Of a stretch of DNA of 64,000 nucleotides, positions 26,246 through 34,561 are shown piece after piece. This stretch comes from Cohnella phaseoli (GTDB lineage Bacteria; Bacillota; Bacilli; Paenibacillales; Paenibacillaceae). The notes below the pieces were generated by a model. That model was not told the DNA's origin. It saw only the letters and a program-made list of their open reading frames with translations, and searched no databases. The position numbers and the translations under genes were made by a program. Position 1 is the stretch's first letter. Each line of letters starts with the position of its first letter. The stretch covers positions 62,001 to 126,000 of the forward strand of contig NZ_QRDZ01000021.1 in assembly GCF_003386235.1 (NCBI RefSeq), in the 5' to 3' direction.

Positions 26246-26764
26246 ATGTCCATTTTCACAAGCGTTGAACGGGCGGAACCGGAAGATACGACGGAAATTA
26301 TGCGTTTGCTGGCGAACACGGCGGAATGGCTGCTTCGCAAAGGCTCTACGCAATGGAACGCTCTATTGAGGGGCGAAGACTCGCACAATACGCCTGAAGC
26401 GGTTAATCGCGGAGAGGTTTACATTTTCAGGGACGATGGCAAAATCGCGGGCATGGTCATTCTGATGGAGCAGCCTAACTCATGGGATCGCCATCTGTGG
26501 GCCGGTAAAGCGGAGGATGGGGCCGCCATCTATTTGCATCGTCTCGCTGTTAATCGTAAATATGCGGGAAGGGACGTCGGCAAGCAGATTATGCAGTGGA
26601 CCGAGAGCTTTGTCCCGGAGCAGCTACATAAAGGGATTATTCGCTTGGATTGCCTGTCCAGCATCCCGGCGCTTAACGAGTTTTACCGTAACCTGAATTA
26701 TGATTTTGTAGGAGAGGGCGTCAATTCCTCGGGAACCTACAGCATGTACGAGAAAAAACTATAG
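26246..26764 (+). CDS. GNAT-family N-acetyltransferase
   Basis: 172 residues of the Gcn5-related acyltransferase fold. The acetyl-CoA loop is at LHRLAVNRKYAGRDVGKQI (about 100-118), with C-terminal beta strand GIIRLDCLSSIPALNEFYRNLNYDFVGEG-type ending, split here as RLDCLSS, then NEFYRNLNYDFVGEG. The acyl acceptor is unknown. GGGAGG precedes the ATG, and a terminator follows at 26776. Confidence 0.88.
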   Translation: MSIFTSVERAEPEDTTEIMRLLANTAEWLLRKGSTQWNALLRGEDSHNTPEAVNRGEVYIFRDDGKIAGMVILMEQPNSWDRHLWAGKAEDGAAIYLHRLAVNRKYAGRDVGKQIMQWTESFVPEQLHKGIIRLDCLSSIPALNEFYRNLNYDFVGEGVNSSGTYSMYEKKL

Positions 26765-26775
26765 GTGAGCAGAAT

Positions 26776-26812
26776 CCCGACCGCGTCTGTAAGATGCGGC
26801 GGGTTGTTTTTT
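26776..26812 (+). terminator. Rho-independent terminator after the GNAT gene
   Basis: CCCGACCGCGTC pairs imperfectly with GATGCGGCGGG around a short loop and is followed by TTGTTTTTT. Confidence 0.7.
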
Positions 26813-26846
26813 AACGTTGCAAAATTTATAGCGGACTTTAACAGGC

Positions 26847-27550
26847 CCAGAAGTGGCAGAAACGCCGAATAGAGCGGAAAACCCGCTTTAAATTCGCCAG
26901 AAGTGGCGGAATCGTAGAATAGAGCGGGAAACCCGCGTTAAATTCGCCAGAAGTGGCGGAATCGTAGAATAGAGCGGGAAACCCGCGTTAAATTCGCCAA
27001 GTAGGATGGCGGAAACGCCGAATAGAGCGGGAAACCCGCGCTAAATTCGCCAGAAGTGGCGGAAACGCCGAATAGAGCGGAAAACCCGCGTTAAATTCGC
27101 CAGAAGTGGCGGAAACGCCGAATAGAGCGGAAAACCCGCGTTAAATTCGCCAGAAGTGGCGGAAACGCCGAATAGAGCGGAAAACCCGCGTTAAATTCGC
27201 CAGAAGTGGCGGAAACGCCGAATAGAGCGGAAAACCCGCGTTAAATTCGCCAGAAGTGGCGGAAACGCCGAATAGAGCGGAAAACCCGCTTTAAATTCGC
27301 CAGAAGTGGCGGAAACGCCGAATAGAGCGGAAAACCCGCTTTAAATTCGCCAGAAGTGGCGGAATCGTAGAATAGAGCGGGAAACCCGCTTTAAATTCGC
27401 CAGAAGTGGCGGAAACGCCGAATAGAGCGGGAAACCCGCGTTAAATATCGCCAGAAGTGGCGGAAACGCTGAATAGAGCGGAAAACCCGCGTTAAATTCG
27501 CCAGAAAGCGGCGGAATCGTAGAATAGAGCGGGAAACCCGCGTTAAAATT
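26847..27550. repeat. 50-bp tandem array, 14 units
   Basis: Fourteen head-to-tail units with a 50-bp period (units start at 26847, 26897, 26947, 26997, 27050 and so on; the fourth is 53 bp and the twelfth 51 bp). The unit begins CCAGAAGTGGCGGAAACGCC and continues GAATAGAGCGGAAAACCCGC then GTTAAATTCG. Each unit holds two small inverted repeats: GGCG-gaaa-CGCC, and GCGGG-aaa-CCCGC (or GCGG/CCGC in variant units). Units 2, 3, 11 and 14 carry a different middle (AATCGTAG) that breaks the first hairpin. The period is not a multiple of three and no stable frame exists, so it is not coding. It fills most of the 870-bp gap before the Lhr gene. Confidence 0.95.
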
Positions 27551-27634
27551 CCCCGCATCGGGGGTGGAGTCGCAAAATATAATCAGTCCAGCCCAGCTCC
27601 GAGAAGGGAGGCGAATGTTATACCGTTTCACCCT

Positions 27635-30600
27635 TTGTTGTCTGAGTGGTTTACCGAGACGTTCGGAGAGCCGACCGACGTGCAGAAACAAGCTTGGCAG
27701 GCTATTATGGAAGGCCGCCATACCCTGATCGCGGCGCCGACCGGCTCGGGTAAGACGCTAGCCGCGCTGCTTCCCTGTCTGGATCGAATCGTCAGCGCGA
27801 AATCCGCCCCGTCGCCGAGAAACTCCGCATCATCCGCATCAGGCGTGCGAGTGCTGTATATCACACCGCTTAAAGCGCTGAACAACGACATTCATCATCA
27901 TGCGCTAGGCTTTGTTGAACAGCTGCAGGCACGGGCGGAAGCATGCGGGGCGCAGTGGCCGGGAATTCGCAGTGAAGTGCGCACGGGCGATACGAGCGCA
28001 AGCAAAAGGGCGGCCATCCTGAAGCGGCCGCCGGATTTGCTCGTGACGACGCCCGAATCTCTCTATTTGCTGCTGACGTCCGACAAAGGTAGGGCCATTC
28101 TGGGCACCGTGGAGCAGGTGATCGTCGATGAGATCCACGATGTCGCTGCGGACAAGCGCGGCGCTCACCTCTCGTTGTCGCTGGAGCGGCTCGTCCATCT
28201 CCGCGGAGGTCGGCCGGTCCAACGGATCGGCGTATCCGCGACGCAGAATCCGCTGGAGCGGGTCGCCGCGTTTCTGGGCGGTTGGGAGGAAAACGGGGCG
28301 TCAACCGTCTCGAACGACGGACAGTCGGGTTATGCAGCGGAACGCCAGGAGGAGAGGGCGCCTCGTCCGGTTGCGATCATAGAGAGCCGGATGCGCAAGA
28401 GCATGGGCGTATCGATTACGATGCCGGACCAGAGTCTGCCTGCCGCGACACGCGAGGCGGTGTGGCTGCCGCTGCTCGACCGCATCATGAAGGCGATGGA
28501 GGGCTGCCGCTCTGTGCTGCTGTTCGTGAACAGCCGCAGATTGTGCGAACGGCTCTGTTTGCGGCTGAACGATCATGTCGGCTACGAGATGGCCCGATCG
28601 CATCACGGCAGCATCTCGCGGGAGCGGCGGCTTGAAGTGGAGCGACTGCTCAAGGAAGGCAGCCTGCGCTGTATCGTCGCTACGTCATCGCTGGAGCTGG
28701 GCATCGACGTCGGTCATATCGACCTGGTTATTCAGCTCGATTCGCCGCTGGAAGCGGCCAGGGGCATCCAGCGCATCGGCCGGGCCGGCCATGGCGTCGG
28801 GGAGACGAGCCGCGGCTTGCTGCTGGCGAGGCAGAAGGCCTCGCTGCCCGAGCTGGCCGTACTCGGTCGGCTCATCGCACGCCGCGAGATCGAGGAAATC
28901 CGCATTCCCGAAGCGCCGTTGGACGTCCTCACCCAGCATATCGTTGCGATGGTCGCCTCAGAGGATTGGCAGCTTCGCGATCTGCTTGCCGTTATTCGAG
29001 GGAGCGACAGCTATCGCGGGTATTCGCTGCATCGGCTGGAAAGCGCTTTGCAGGTTCTATCGGGCTACTATCCGTTCGCCAAGCCGTTGATCGATTGGGA
29101 TCGCGCCGCAAATCGGTTAACGAAGAGAAGCAATACGGCGATGGCGGCGATAACCGGTGTCGGGACGATTCCGCAGAGCGGCAACTATCCGGTGCACCAT
29201 CTGGAGAGTCGCGCCCACCTCGGCGAGCTGGACGAGGAGTTTATCCAGGAAAGCCAGGTCGGGGACGTCTTCCAGCTCGGGACGAGCTCCTGGATGATTC
29301 GCGAAATTCGCAACGACCGCGTGTACGTTGCCGAAGCCGGCAACCGTTTCAGCGAAATTCCGTTTTGGCGCAACGAGGCGGGCAGCCGTCCCTACGAGCT
29401 TGGACAGAAGGTCGGCGCTTTTCTGCGAGAATTGGCCGAGGTGCTTGCCCTGCCGGACGAGGTCGACGAGCGCAGCCAGGAACGTAAGGAGAACGCTTGC
29501 GCCTGGCTCGGCGAGCATTATTGTATGGATCGCACTTCGGCCGAACAGCTGATCGAGCTCGTTTCCTCGCAGCACCGCTTCTGCGCGCTGCCGACCGATC
29601 GGCAGATCGTAATCGAGCATTATCGCGATGTGATGAACCAGACGCATGTCATCGTTCACAATCTGTGCGGAAGAACGGTTAACCGGGCATGGCTGCTTGC
29701 GATCAAACGACAGTTCGAGCAATTGCTGCCCTATCGATTGTATGGCAACGCCAAAGATAACGGAATCGAATTCGTGCTGCCGGAATGGGATGCGTCCTGG
29801 CTGCAGGCGATTCGGCAGGTGACGCCGGGCAACGTCGAGTTGCTGCTGACGGAAGCCGTCAGCGGTTCTCCGCTGCTGGGCATCGCTTTTCGCCGCATCG
29901 CGGAGAACAGTCTGCTGCTGTCGCGCAGCTTTACCCGCACGCCGCTGTGGCAGAAGCGTCTTCGCAGCGAAGAACTGCTGAGGAGCGCGCTTCCTTATGC
30001 GGAAGGGTTTCCGTATTTGCGCGAAGCGATGTCCGAGAGTCTACGCGACTACTTGCGTATCGATCAGCTTAAAGAGCTGCTGACGAAGCTCGTATCGGGC
30101 GAGATCGGAATCGTCGTCAAGGAGACGGCCTATCCGTCGCCTCTAGCGGCGCAGTTCATCGCCGATTACGTCAACATGCAGGTATATGAAGGGGACGGAC
30201 TCGACGAGACGACGCGGCTGCAGCTGCTGAGCATCAGCAAGGAGATGGCTGCGCAAATTTTCGACGAGAACGCGCTTGGCCAGGCCGTCAGCCCGGATGT
30301 TATCGAAGCCGAGAGGGTAAGGCTGAACGATCCGGAACAGGCGCCGGCTAACGCGACCGGACTCGCGGCGCTGCTTAAGCAAAGAGGAGACTTGACTTCC
30401 GCGGAGATCGTGCGAATAACGGGGGAAGCGGGACTGCGCTGGCTCGGCCAACTGCAGGAGCAGGGCCGCGTATCGGCGGTCGACCTGTCCGGAGACGGGG
30501 AAAGCCGCTGGATTTCCTCCGACGAGACGGAGACTTATGCGGTTTTTCCGGAGACGCCGGAATCGGTTATGTTCGTGCTGGGCAGGTATGCGGATAACGT

Positions 30601-32056
30601 CGTCTCCTTCACGGACGCGGAGCTGTGCGAACGCTATCCCGCGCTTACGCTGTCTAATGCCAAGGAGGCAGTCGAAGAGCTGCTGGAGAAAGGTCTGATC
30701 GAGCGAGCTCCGCACGCGGCAAGCGCCGACGAGCGGCTATGGACGAGCGCAAAGGTCGCTTCCCGGCTCGTACGCCTATCGATTCGCCATGCGCGCAGCA
30801 AAGCCGAGCCGATTGAGCCGGCTCGCTGGTGCGGGCAGATCGCGCTGCGCCAGCACGCCTGGAACGGGACGCAGCTTCAGGGCAGCGAGGGGCTGCTCGA
30901 GGTGATGAAGCGGCTGCAGGGCTTATTTCTTCCGCTCTCTCATTGGGAGACGATTGTGCTGCCGACGCGCTTGACCGGTTATCGCAAGGAGCATCTCGAT
31001 CTGCTGTGCGCATCGGGCGAGCTGATCTGGATCGGCCGCAAGGAAGAAGGAGACAAGGAAGGTAAAGTCGCCTTCTTCCTGACGGACTCGAAGCCGCTCT
31101 ATTCCGCCTTTCTCGAGGAGGCGAAGCCTTCCAAGCATCCAGAGCTGCTGAAGCGGATTGAGGCGGACGGAGCCAGCTTCTTGACGCGTCTTAGCCGCGA
31201 ACTGGACAAGACGCCATCGGAGCTGCTGGCTGATCTGATGGATCTGGCGTGGGAAGGCCGCGTGTCCAACGATCAGTTCGCTCCGCTGCGGCTGCAGGTC
31301 GGAACGGTCAAGCCGAAGCAATGGGAACGGGCGGGATCGGGGCAGGGAAGATGGTATGCGACAAGCTCCCTGCTCGACCCAGGCGAAGCGCGATCCCCTG
31401 ACCCGGACAAGTCCGGTGCGGAGCAGCAATCGCCCGTGCTCGTATGGACGCATCATCTCCTCAACGTCTATGGACTGATTAACAAAGAGCTGGTGGCAAA
31501 AACGGCCCCTTATTCTTGGGATCTCTTTTACCCGACGCTCAAAAGGCTGGAGGAATGGGGCGTTTTGACGCGCGGAGCGTTCGTCAAAGGCGCTTCGACG
31601 CTGCAATTCACGACGCGCGAACAGAGCGAATCGATTCGTCAGCCGCTGCCGGATGCCGCAGAGCCCGCCTTATCGGTGCTGTCCTCGGCGGACCCCGCCA
31701 TACCGTTCGGCCTGCTGATGGATTGGCCGCAAGGGAAGGGCGGGGCGAGCTATGCGCGCAAGCCGGGCAACTTCCTGGTCATGCAGGGAGACCGCTGGCT
31801 GTTCTGGATCGAAAACAACGGGAAGCGGGTGTTCGAAGCGCCGGGAGCGGACGGGTTGCAGACCGAACAGGCTGAGGATAGGCAGGCTGCGATGCTGCTC
31901 TATGCGCTTCATGCCATCATTCGCAGCCGCAAGCTCGTTAAGATTAAGGTCGACAGCTGGAACGGCCTGCCGATCCTGGAGACGGGACAGGGGCGGCGAC
32001 TGGTCGGCCTTGGTGGCGAGAAGGACATGCGTTCTCTCGTATTCTGGTCGAAATAG
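27635..32056 (+). CDS. lhr: Lhr-type giant DEAD/DEAH-box helicase
   Basis: About 1473 residues in the open frame. Walker A APTGSGKT (K40), DEIH box (VDEIHDVAADKRG), SATQ motif III and QRIGRAGH motif VI define a superfamily 2 helicase; the Lhr winged-helix core follows and a ~600-residue C-terminal region completes it, as in long bacterial Lhr proteins implicated in DNA repair. The start is unclear. The only in-frame start codon is TTG at 27635, but the residues encoded just before it (IPFHP) are conserved in the family, and the good ribosome site (AGGGAGG, 27605-27611) serves an ATG at 27615 that is one base out of frame. A perfect TATAAT lies at 27578-27583. Confidence 0.88.
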   Translation: MLSEWFTETFGEPTDVQKQAWQAIMEGRHTLIAAPTGSGKTLAALLPCLDRIVSAKSAPSPRNSASSASGVRVLYITPLKALNNDIHHHALGFVEQLQARAEACGAQWPGIRSEVRTGDTSASKRAAILKRPPDLLVTTPESLYLLLTSDKGRAILGTVEQVIVDEIHDVAADKRGAHLSLSLERLVHLRGGRPVQRIGVSATQNPLERVAAFLGGWEENGASTVSNDGQSGYAAERQEERAPRPVAIIESRMRKSMGVSITMPDQSLPAATREAVWLPLLDRIMKAMEGCRSVLLFVNSRRLCERLCLRLNDHVGYEMARSHHGSISRERRLEVERLLKEGSLRCIVATSSLELGIDVGHIDLVIQLDSPLEAARGIQRIGRAGHGVGETSRGLLLARQKASLPELAVLGRLIARREIEEIRIPEAPLDVLTQHIVAMVASEDWQLRDLLAVIRGSDSYRGYSLHRLESALQVLSGYYPFAKPLIDWDRAANRLTKRSNTAMAAITGVGTIPQSGNYPVHHLESRAHLGELDEEFIQESQVGDVFQLGTSSWMIREIRNDRVYVAEAGNRFSEIPFWRNEAGSRPYELGQKVGAFLRELAEVLALPDEVDERSQERKENACAWLGEHYCMDRTSAEQLIELVSSQHRFCALPTDRQIVIEHYRDVMNQTHVIVHNLCGRTVNRAWLLAIKRQFEQLLPYRLYGNAKDNGIEFVLPEWDASWLQAIRQVTPGNVELLLTEAVSGSPLLGIAFRRIAENSLLLSRSFTRTPLWQKRLRSEELLRSALPYAEGFPYLREAMSESLRDYLRIDQLKELLTKLVSGEIGIVVKETAYPSPLAAQFIADYVNMQVYEGDGLDETTRLQLLSISKEMAAQIFDENALGQAVSPDVIEAERVRLNDPEQAPANATGLAALLKQRGDLTSAEIVRITGEAGLRWLGQLQEQGRVSAVDLSGDGESRWISSDETETYAVFPETPESVMFVLGRYADNVVSFTDAELCERYPALTLSNAKEAVEELLEKGLIERAPHAASADERLWTSAKVASRLVRLSIRHARSKAEPIEPARWCGQIALRQHAWNGTQLQGSEGLLEVMKRLQGLFLPLSHWETIVLPTRLTGYRKEHLDLLCASGELIWIGRKEEGDKEGKVAFFLTDSKPLYSAFLEEAKPSKHPELLKRIEADGASFLTRLSRELDKTPSELLADLMDLAWEGRVSNDQFAPLRLQVGTVKPKQWERAGSGQGRWYATSSLLDPGEARSPDPDKSGAEQQSPVLVWTHHLLNVYGLINKELVAKTAPYSWDLFYPTLKRLEEWGVLTRGAFVKGASTLQFTTREQSESIRQPLPDAAEPALSVLSSADPAIPFGLLMDWPQGKGGASYARKPGNFLVMQGDRWLFWIENNGKRVFEAPGADGLQTEQAEDRQAAMLLYALHAIIRSRKLVKIKVDSWNGLPILETGQGRRLVGLGGEKDMRSLVFWSK

Positions 32057-32128
32057 GGGAAGCCAAGAAGCCGCGCATCGTGTACAATGAGGGGGAAGAG
32101 TTCATCCGATTTCATGGGAGAGATGGCC

Positions 32129-32482
32129 TTGCAGAACGAGAACGTGCTTTGGGAAGGGAAGCCTTTCAACTTCGGATTCCCTAGCTTCACGCATTACCGG
32201 ATTACCGAGCGCAGAATCGTCGTGGAGAAGGGGATTTTCACGAAACGCCGGGAAGAAATCCAGCTGTACCGCATCAGGGATATTACCTTGAAGCGCAATC
32301 TGCTTGAAAGAATGCTGAAAATCGGGGATATTACCGTCCTCTCCACCGATACGACCTCGCCAAGCTATTTGCTTCGCAATATACGGGACAGCGTCACCGT
32401 ATCGGACTTGCTGGGGCAGGCCGCCGAGACCGCGCGGTTGAAGTTCAGAGCTCAGGAGCTTACGGAAATCCAAGTGCAGTAA
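32129..32482 (+). CDS. Bacterial PH-domain (bPH2) protein
   Basis: About 117 residues. The pattern WEGKPFNFGFPSFTHYRITE ... EIQLYRIRDITLKRN ... GDITVLSTD is the bacterial Pleckstrin-homology type 2 domain (YdbS/YdbT-like), here as a stand-alone soluble unit without membrane spans. The role is unknown. I choose TTG at 32129 (GGGAG 8 bases upstream); ATG at 32123, 32114 or 32087 are alternatives, but a probable -10 TACAAT overlaps the last of these. Confidence 0.75.
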   Translation: MQNENVLWEGKPFNFGFPSFTHYRITERRIVVEKGIFTKRREEIQLYRIRDITLKRNLLERMLKIGDITVLSTDTTSPSYLLRNIRDSVTVSDLLGQAAETARLKFRAQELTEIQVQ

Positions 32483-32488
32483 ACCGGG

Positions 32489-32537
32489 AAGGGGCTGCGC
32501 CGAGATCATCTCGATCGATGATCAGGCGCAGCCCCTC
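32489..32537. terminator. Strong hairpin between convergent genes
   Basis: A perfect 11-bp stem GGGGCTGCGCC/GGCGCAGCCCC encloses an inner ATCATC/GATGAT stem. Flanking AAG and CTT give it a bidirectional terminator look. Its outer GGGGCTG and inner GATCAT/ATGATC elements echo the larger palindromes at 290-410 and 21156-21280. Confidence 0.7.
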
Positions 32538-32577
32538 TTGCATTGTGCCGTCAATTCAGGTTCAGCCTCTACAGCTC

Positions 32578-33219
32578 TCAACGAAGCTTAATCGGCTTCT
32601 TGTAGAGCGGATACAGCCACTTGACGCCGCTTGGGGTCATTGTATCCGTTAGCAGATGCGAAGCATAGCCGGCGATCGCAACGGCGGTCACTCCCTCGAC
32701 TCCCGATTGCTGCTCCAGCCCCCAGCCGATCGCACCCCAGCCGATCAAAGCCCAAATCGTATGCGTCATTCCCCGATGCTTCAGCCATGGAGCCCAGGCG
32801 ACGAATACGCCCAAGCCGCTGAGCCAGGCGTACCCGTACACCCAGCCGCAAGCAAACAGGGCGCCACCGATCAGACTGACGATCGCATTGCGGATGACCC
32901 CTTTCTTGGCGACCAGGCCGAGCAGGAACGCGGAAATCGCACAAGCGGCATACACGGGATCGAAGCGACCGGGAACGACAACTACATACGCCAGCCCCGC
33001 CATAAGCAGCAGCCCCGCGACCAGCATCGCATTTCTCAGCCATTGCGAGAGCTTCGTAATTTTACGGCTGAGTATGCTTGGTCCGTCGAGATCGGCGCTT
33101 AAGGCGGACAGTCCGGCGACGGAGAAGAACAGTGCGGCGTTGTTTGGACTAAACGGATAATAAGCGCAGGCCACCGCGCCGATCGCGCAGCCGATGGCCA
33201 GATGTGTCGTGCCCTTCAT
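32578..33219 (-). CDS. YdjM-family membrane protein (putative metal-dependent hydrolase, DUF457)
   Basis: 213 residues with about five membrane spans. Metal-ligand candidates are H6 (GTTHLAIG), LSADLDG, KHRGMTHT and GYASHLLTDTMTPSGVKWLYP, which together are the YdjM/DUF457 signature (PF04307, described as LexA-binding inner-membrane putative hydrolases). GGAGG lies 5 bases before the ATG. A good promoter with an overlapping LexA-like palindrome lies upstream (33279-33332), consistent with the SOS regulation known for E. coli ydjM. Confidence 0.85.
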   Translation of the reverse strand: MKGTTHLAIGCAIGAVACAYYPFSPNNAALFFSVAGLSALSADLDGPSILSRKITKLSQWLRNAMLVAGLLLMAGLAYVVVVPGRFDPVYAACAISAFLLGLVAKKGVIRNAIVSLIGGALFACGWVYGYAWLSGLGVFVAWAPWLKHRGMTHTIWALIGWGAIGWGLEQQSGVEGVTAVAIAGYASHLLTDTMTPSGVKWLYPLYKKPIKLR

Positions 33220-33278
33220 TCATTCCTCCGCAGGCTGATCATGTTGTAAGCCTATGCCGTCACGCTCGCAAATAAGCT

Positions 33279-33332
33279 TAAGCAAACATATGTTTGCTTA
33301 ACTATTATACAAGCTGATGAGAGACGGGGCAA
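33279..33332 (-). promoter_or_regulatory. Promoter with overlapping LexA-like operator
   Basis: On the minus strand TTGCCC (33327-33332), a 17-bp spacer and TATAAT (33304-33309) form a sigma-A promoter. Directly downstream, 33279-33300 is a perfect 22-bp palindrome with core CAAACATATGTTTG, two substitutions from the Firmicute LexA box CGAAC-N4-GTTCG. It covers the predicted start point, a repressor position. Confidence 0.6.
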
Positions 33333-33412
33333 CCTGCGCGAGATGAAGAAATCCGGGCGCGACGTTCTCGTACGATTGCTCGCGTTGAGTCTCGCCGATC
33401 CTTTCGCTACGA

Positions 33413-34561
33413 TCAGTCGTATCTGCCCTTGTACTTCCCGGTGTTGCGAATATCGATTTTAATCACGATTTTGCGAATGCTGTCCTTGCTTATCAGCAGC
33501 TTGTCGTTTTTACGCAACTGGTGCCATTTCTTAGAATGGTTGCGATAAAGCGTCTCTTGAAGTTTAAGCACATCAACCTGCTTGGCCAGACCGTTGCGAA
33601 AGCTGCGCATAATCTCATCGCGCACAGCTTCTTCTCCGAGCCGCTCCAGCTCTTCGATACTGATGTTCTCGTTCAACTGATCCAACGTCGCATCCAGTTT
33701 CAGACTCAGGTCGAACACCGGCTGTCCGTTTATCACATCGGACTCGACATGATAAGACGGCTTGATAAGAACAAGAGACGCTTTCGGCTTGCCCTCGGCA
33801 GGAACTCGGATTAAGGAGCGCTTCAATTCTCTCTGCGTCCAGCGCGTGCCCGCAAGCTCGTCCTCGGATAGCCAGGCGATCGCTTTCTTGTTGCGGAAGA
33901 AGAACGCTCCGTCGATCGTCAGCATCGTCTCCGGCTTCTGATCCTGCTGCCATACGTCCCGGTTAATCGCGATCGACGGCAGCATGACGGCTTCGGCCGG
34001 CTCGGTAATTTCCGCGATGACCCGGTTGCTTGTCTTCGGCACGATGAAGGAGCGCTGAGAGAACGTTTGCTCCGGCGTGAACATGATCGTATCCAGCGGA
34101 GACAGATGGAAAATCGATTTCTGTATGAACAGATCGGGCAGCTTCTCGCGCGTACCGAAAACGAGAATGTTGTAGCGGATTTCCCCAAAACGGTTGGCCG
34201 CATTGTACGCTTCCTCGACACCGTGGCGCAGCAATCTTTCCGAGCATACGATCGTTTTGACATGCCCCCAGAAAATGCGCATTTGCGAGGTCGCATAAAT
34301 AGAGGAAAGCGATTCGCTCAGCGTTGCCCCTATGCCTTTGGCAATCCATACCGGCAGAGGTTTGCCGATTTGCATCGTCTCGTTGCGTCCGACGTTGGTA
34401 AAGTTCAGAAATTGAACGTAAGTAATGTACTTTCCATCTTCGAAGTCGAGTCCGATCGCGGTCGCGTAATCCATCGTTTGAATATCCTTGGAGTTCCAGC
34501 AGGCGGTCAGCGACAGCAGCACGATTGCCGCAGCAGCGGCCTTCCCCACTTTGCGAATCAT
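33413..34561 (-). CDS. GerAC-type spore germination lipoprotein
   Basis: 382 residues. The lipobox LTAC gives C21, followed by WNSKDIQTMDYATAIGLDFEDG, the standard start of Ger(x)C proteins; the C-terminal Spore_GerAC domain spans ~220-375. It is the outer-face lipoprotein of the germinant receptor in the spore inner membrane. The start ATG overlaps the gerAA-type stop by four bases (ATGA), showing translational coupling. Last gene of a B-A-C operon. Confidence 0.9.
   Translation of the reverse strand: MIRKVGKAAAAAIVLLSLTACWNSKDIQTMDYATAIGLDFEDGKYITYVQFLNFTNVGRNETMQIGKPLPVWIAKGIGATLSESLSSIYATSQMRIFWGHVKTIVCSERLLRHGVEEAYNAANRFGEIRYNILVFGTREKLPDLFIQKSIFHLSPLDTIMFTPEQTFSQRSFIVPKTSNRVIAEITEPAEAVMLPSIAINRDVWQQDQKPETMLTIDGAFFFRNKKAIAWLSEDELAGTRWTQRELKRSLIRVPAEGKPKASLVLIKPSYHVESDVINGQPVFDLSLKLDATLDQLNENISIEELERLGEEAVRDEIMRSFRNGLAKQVDVLKLQETLYRNHSKKWHQLRKNDKLLISKDSIRKIVIKIDIRNTGKYKGRYD

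Noticed and set aside
26847..27550. CRISPR array
   Set aside because: The units are contiguous copies with no unique spacers and no cas genes are nearby; it is a tandem repeat.
27341..27721. Minus-strand open frame with repeated FNAGFPLYSAFPPLL units across the 50-bp array
   Set aside because: The 50-bp period shifts the frame each unit, the pattern only appears because of a few irregular units, and there is no ribosome site; it is a by-product of the repeat.
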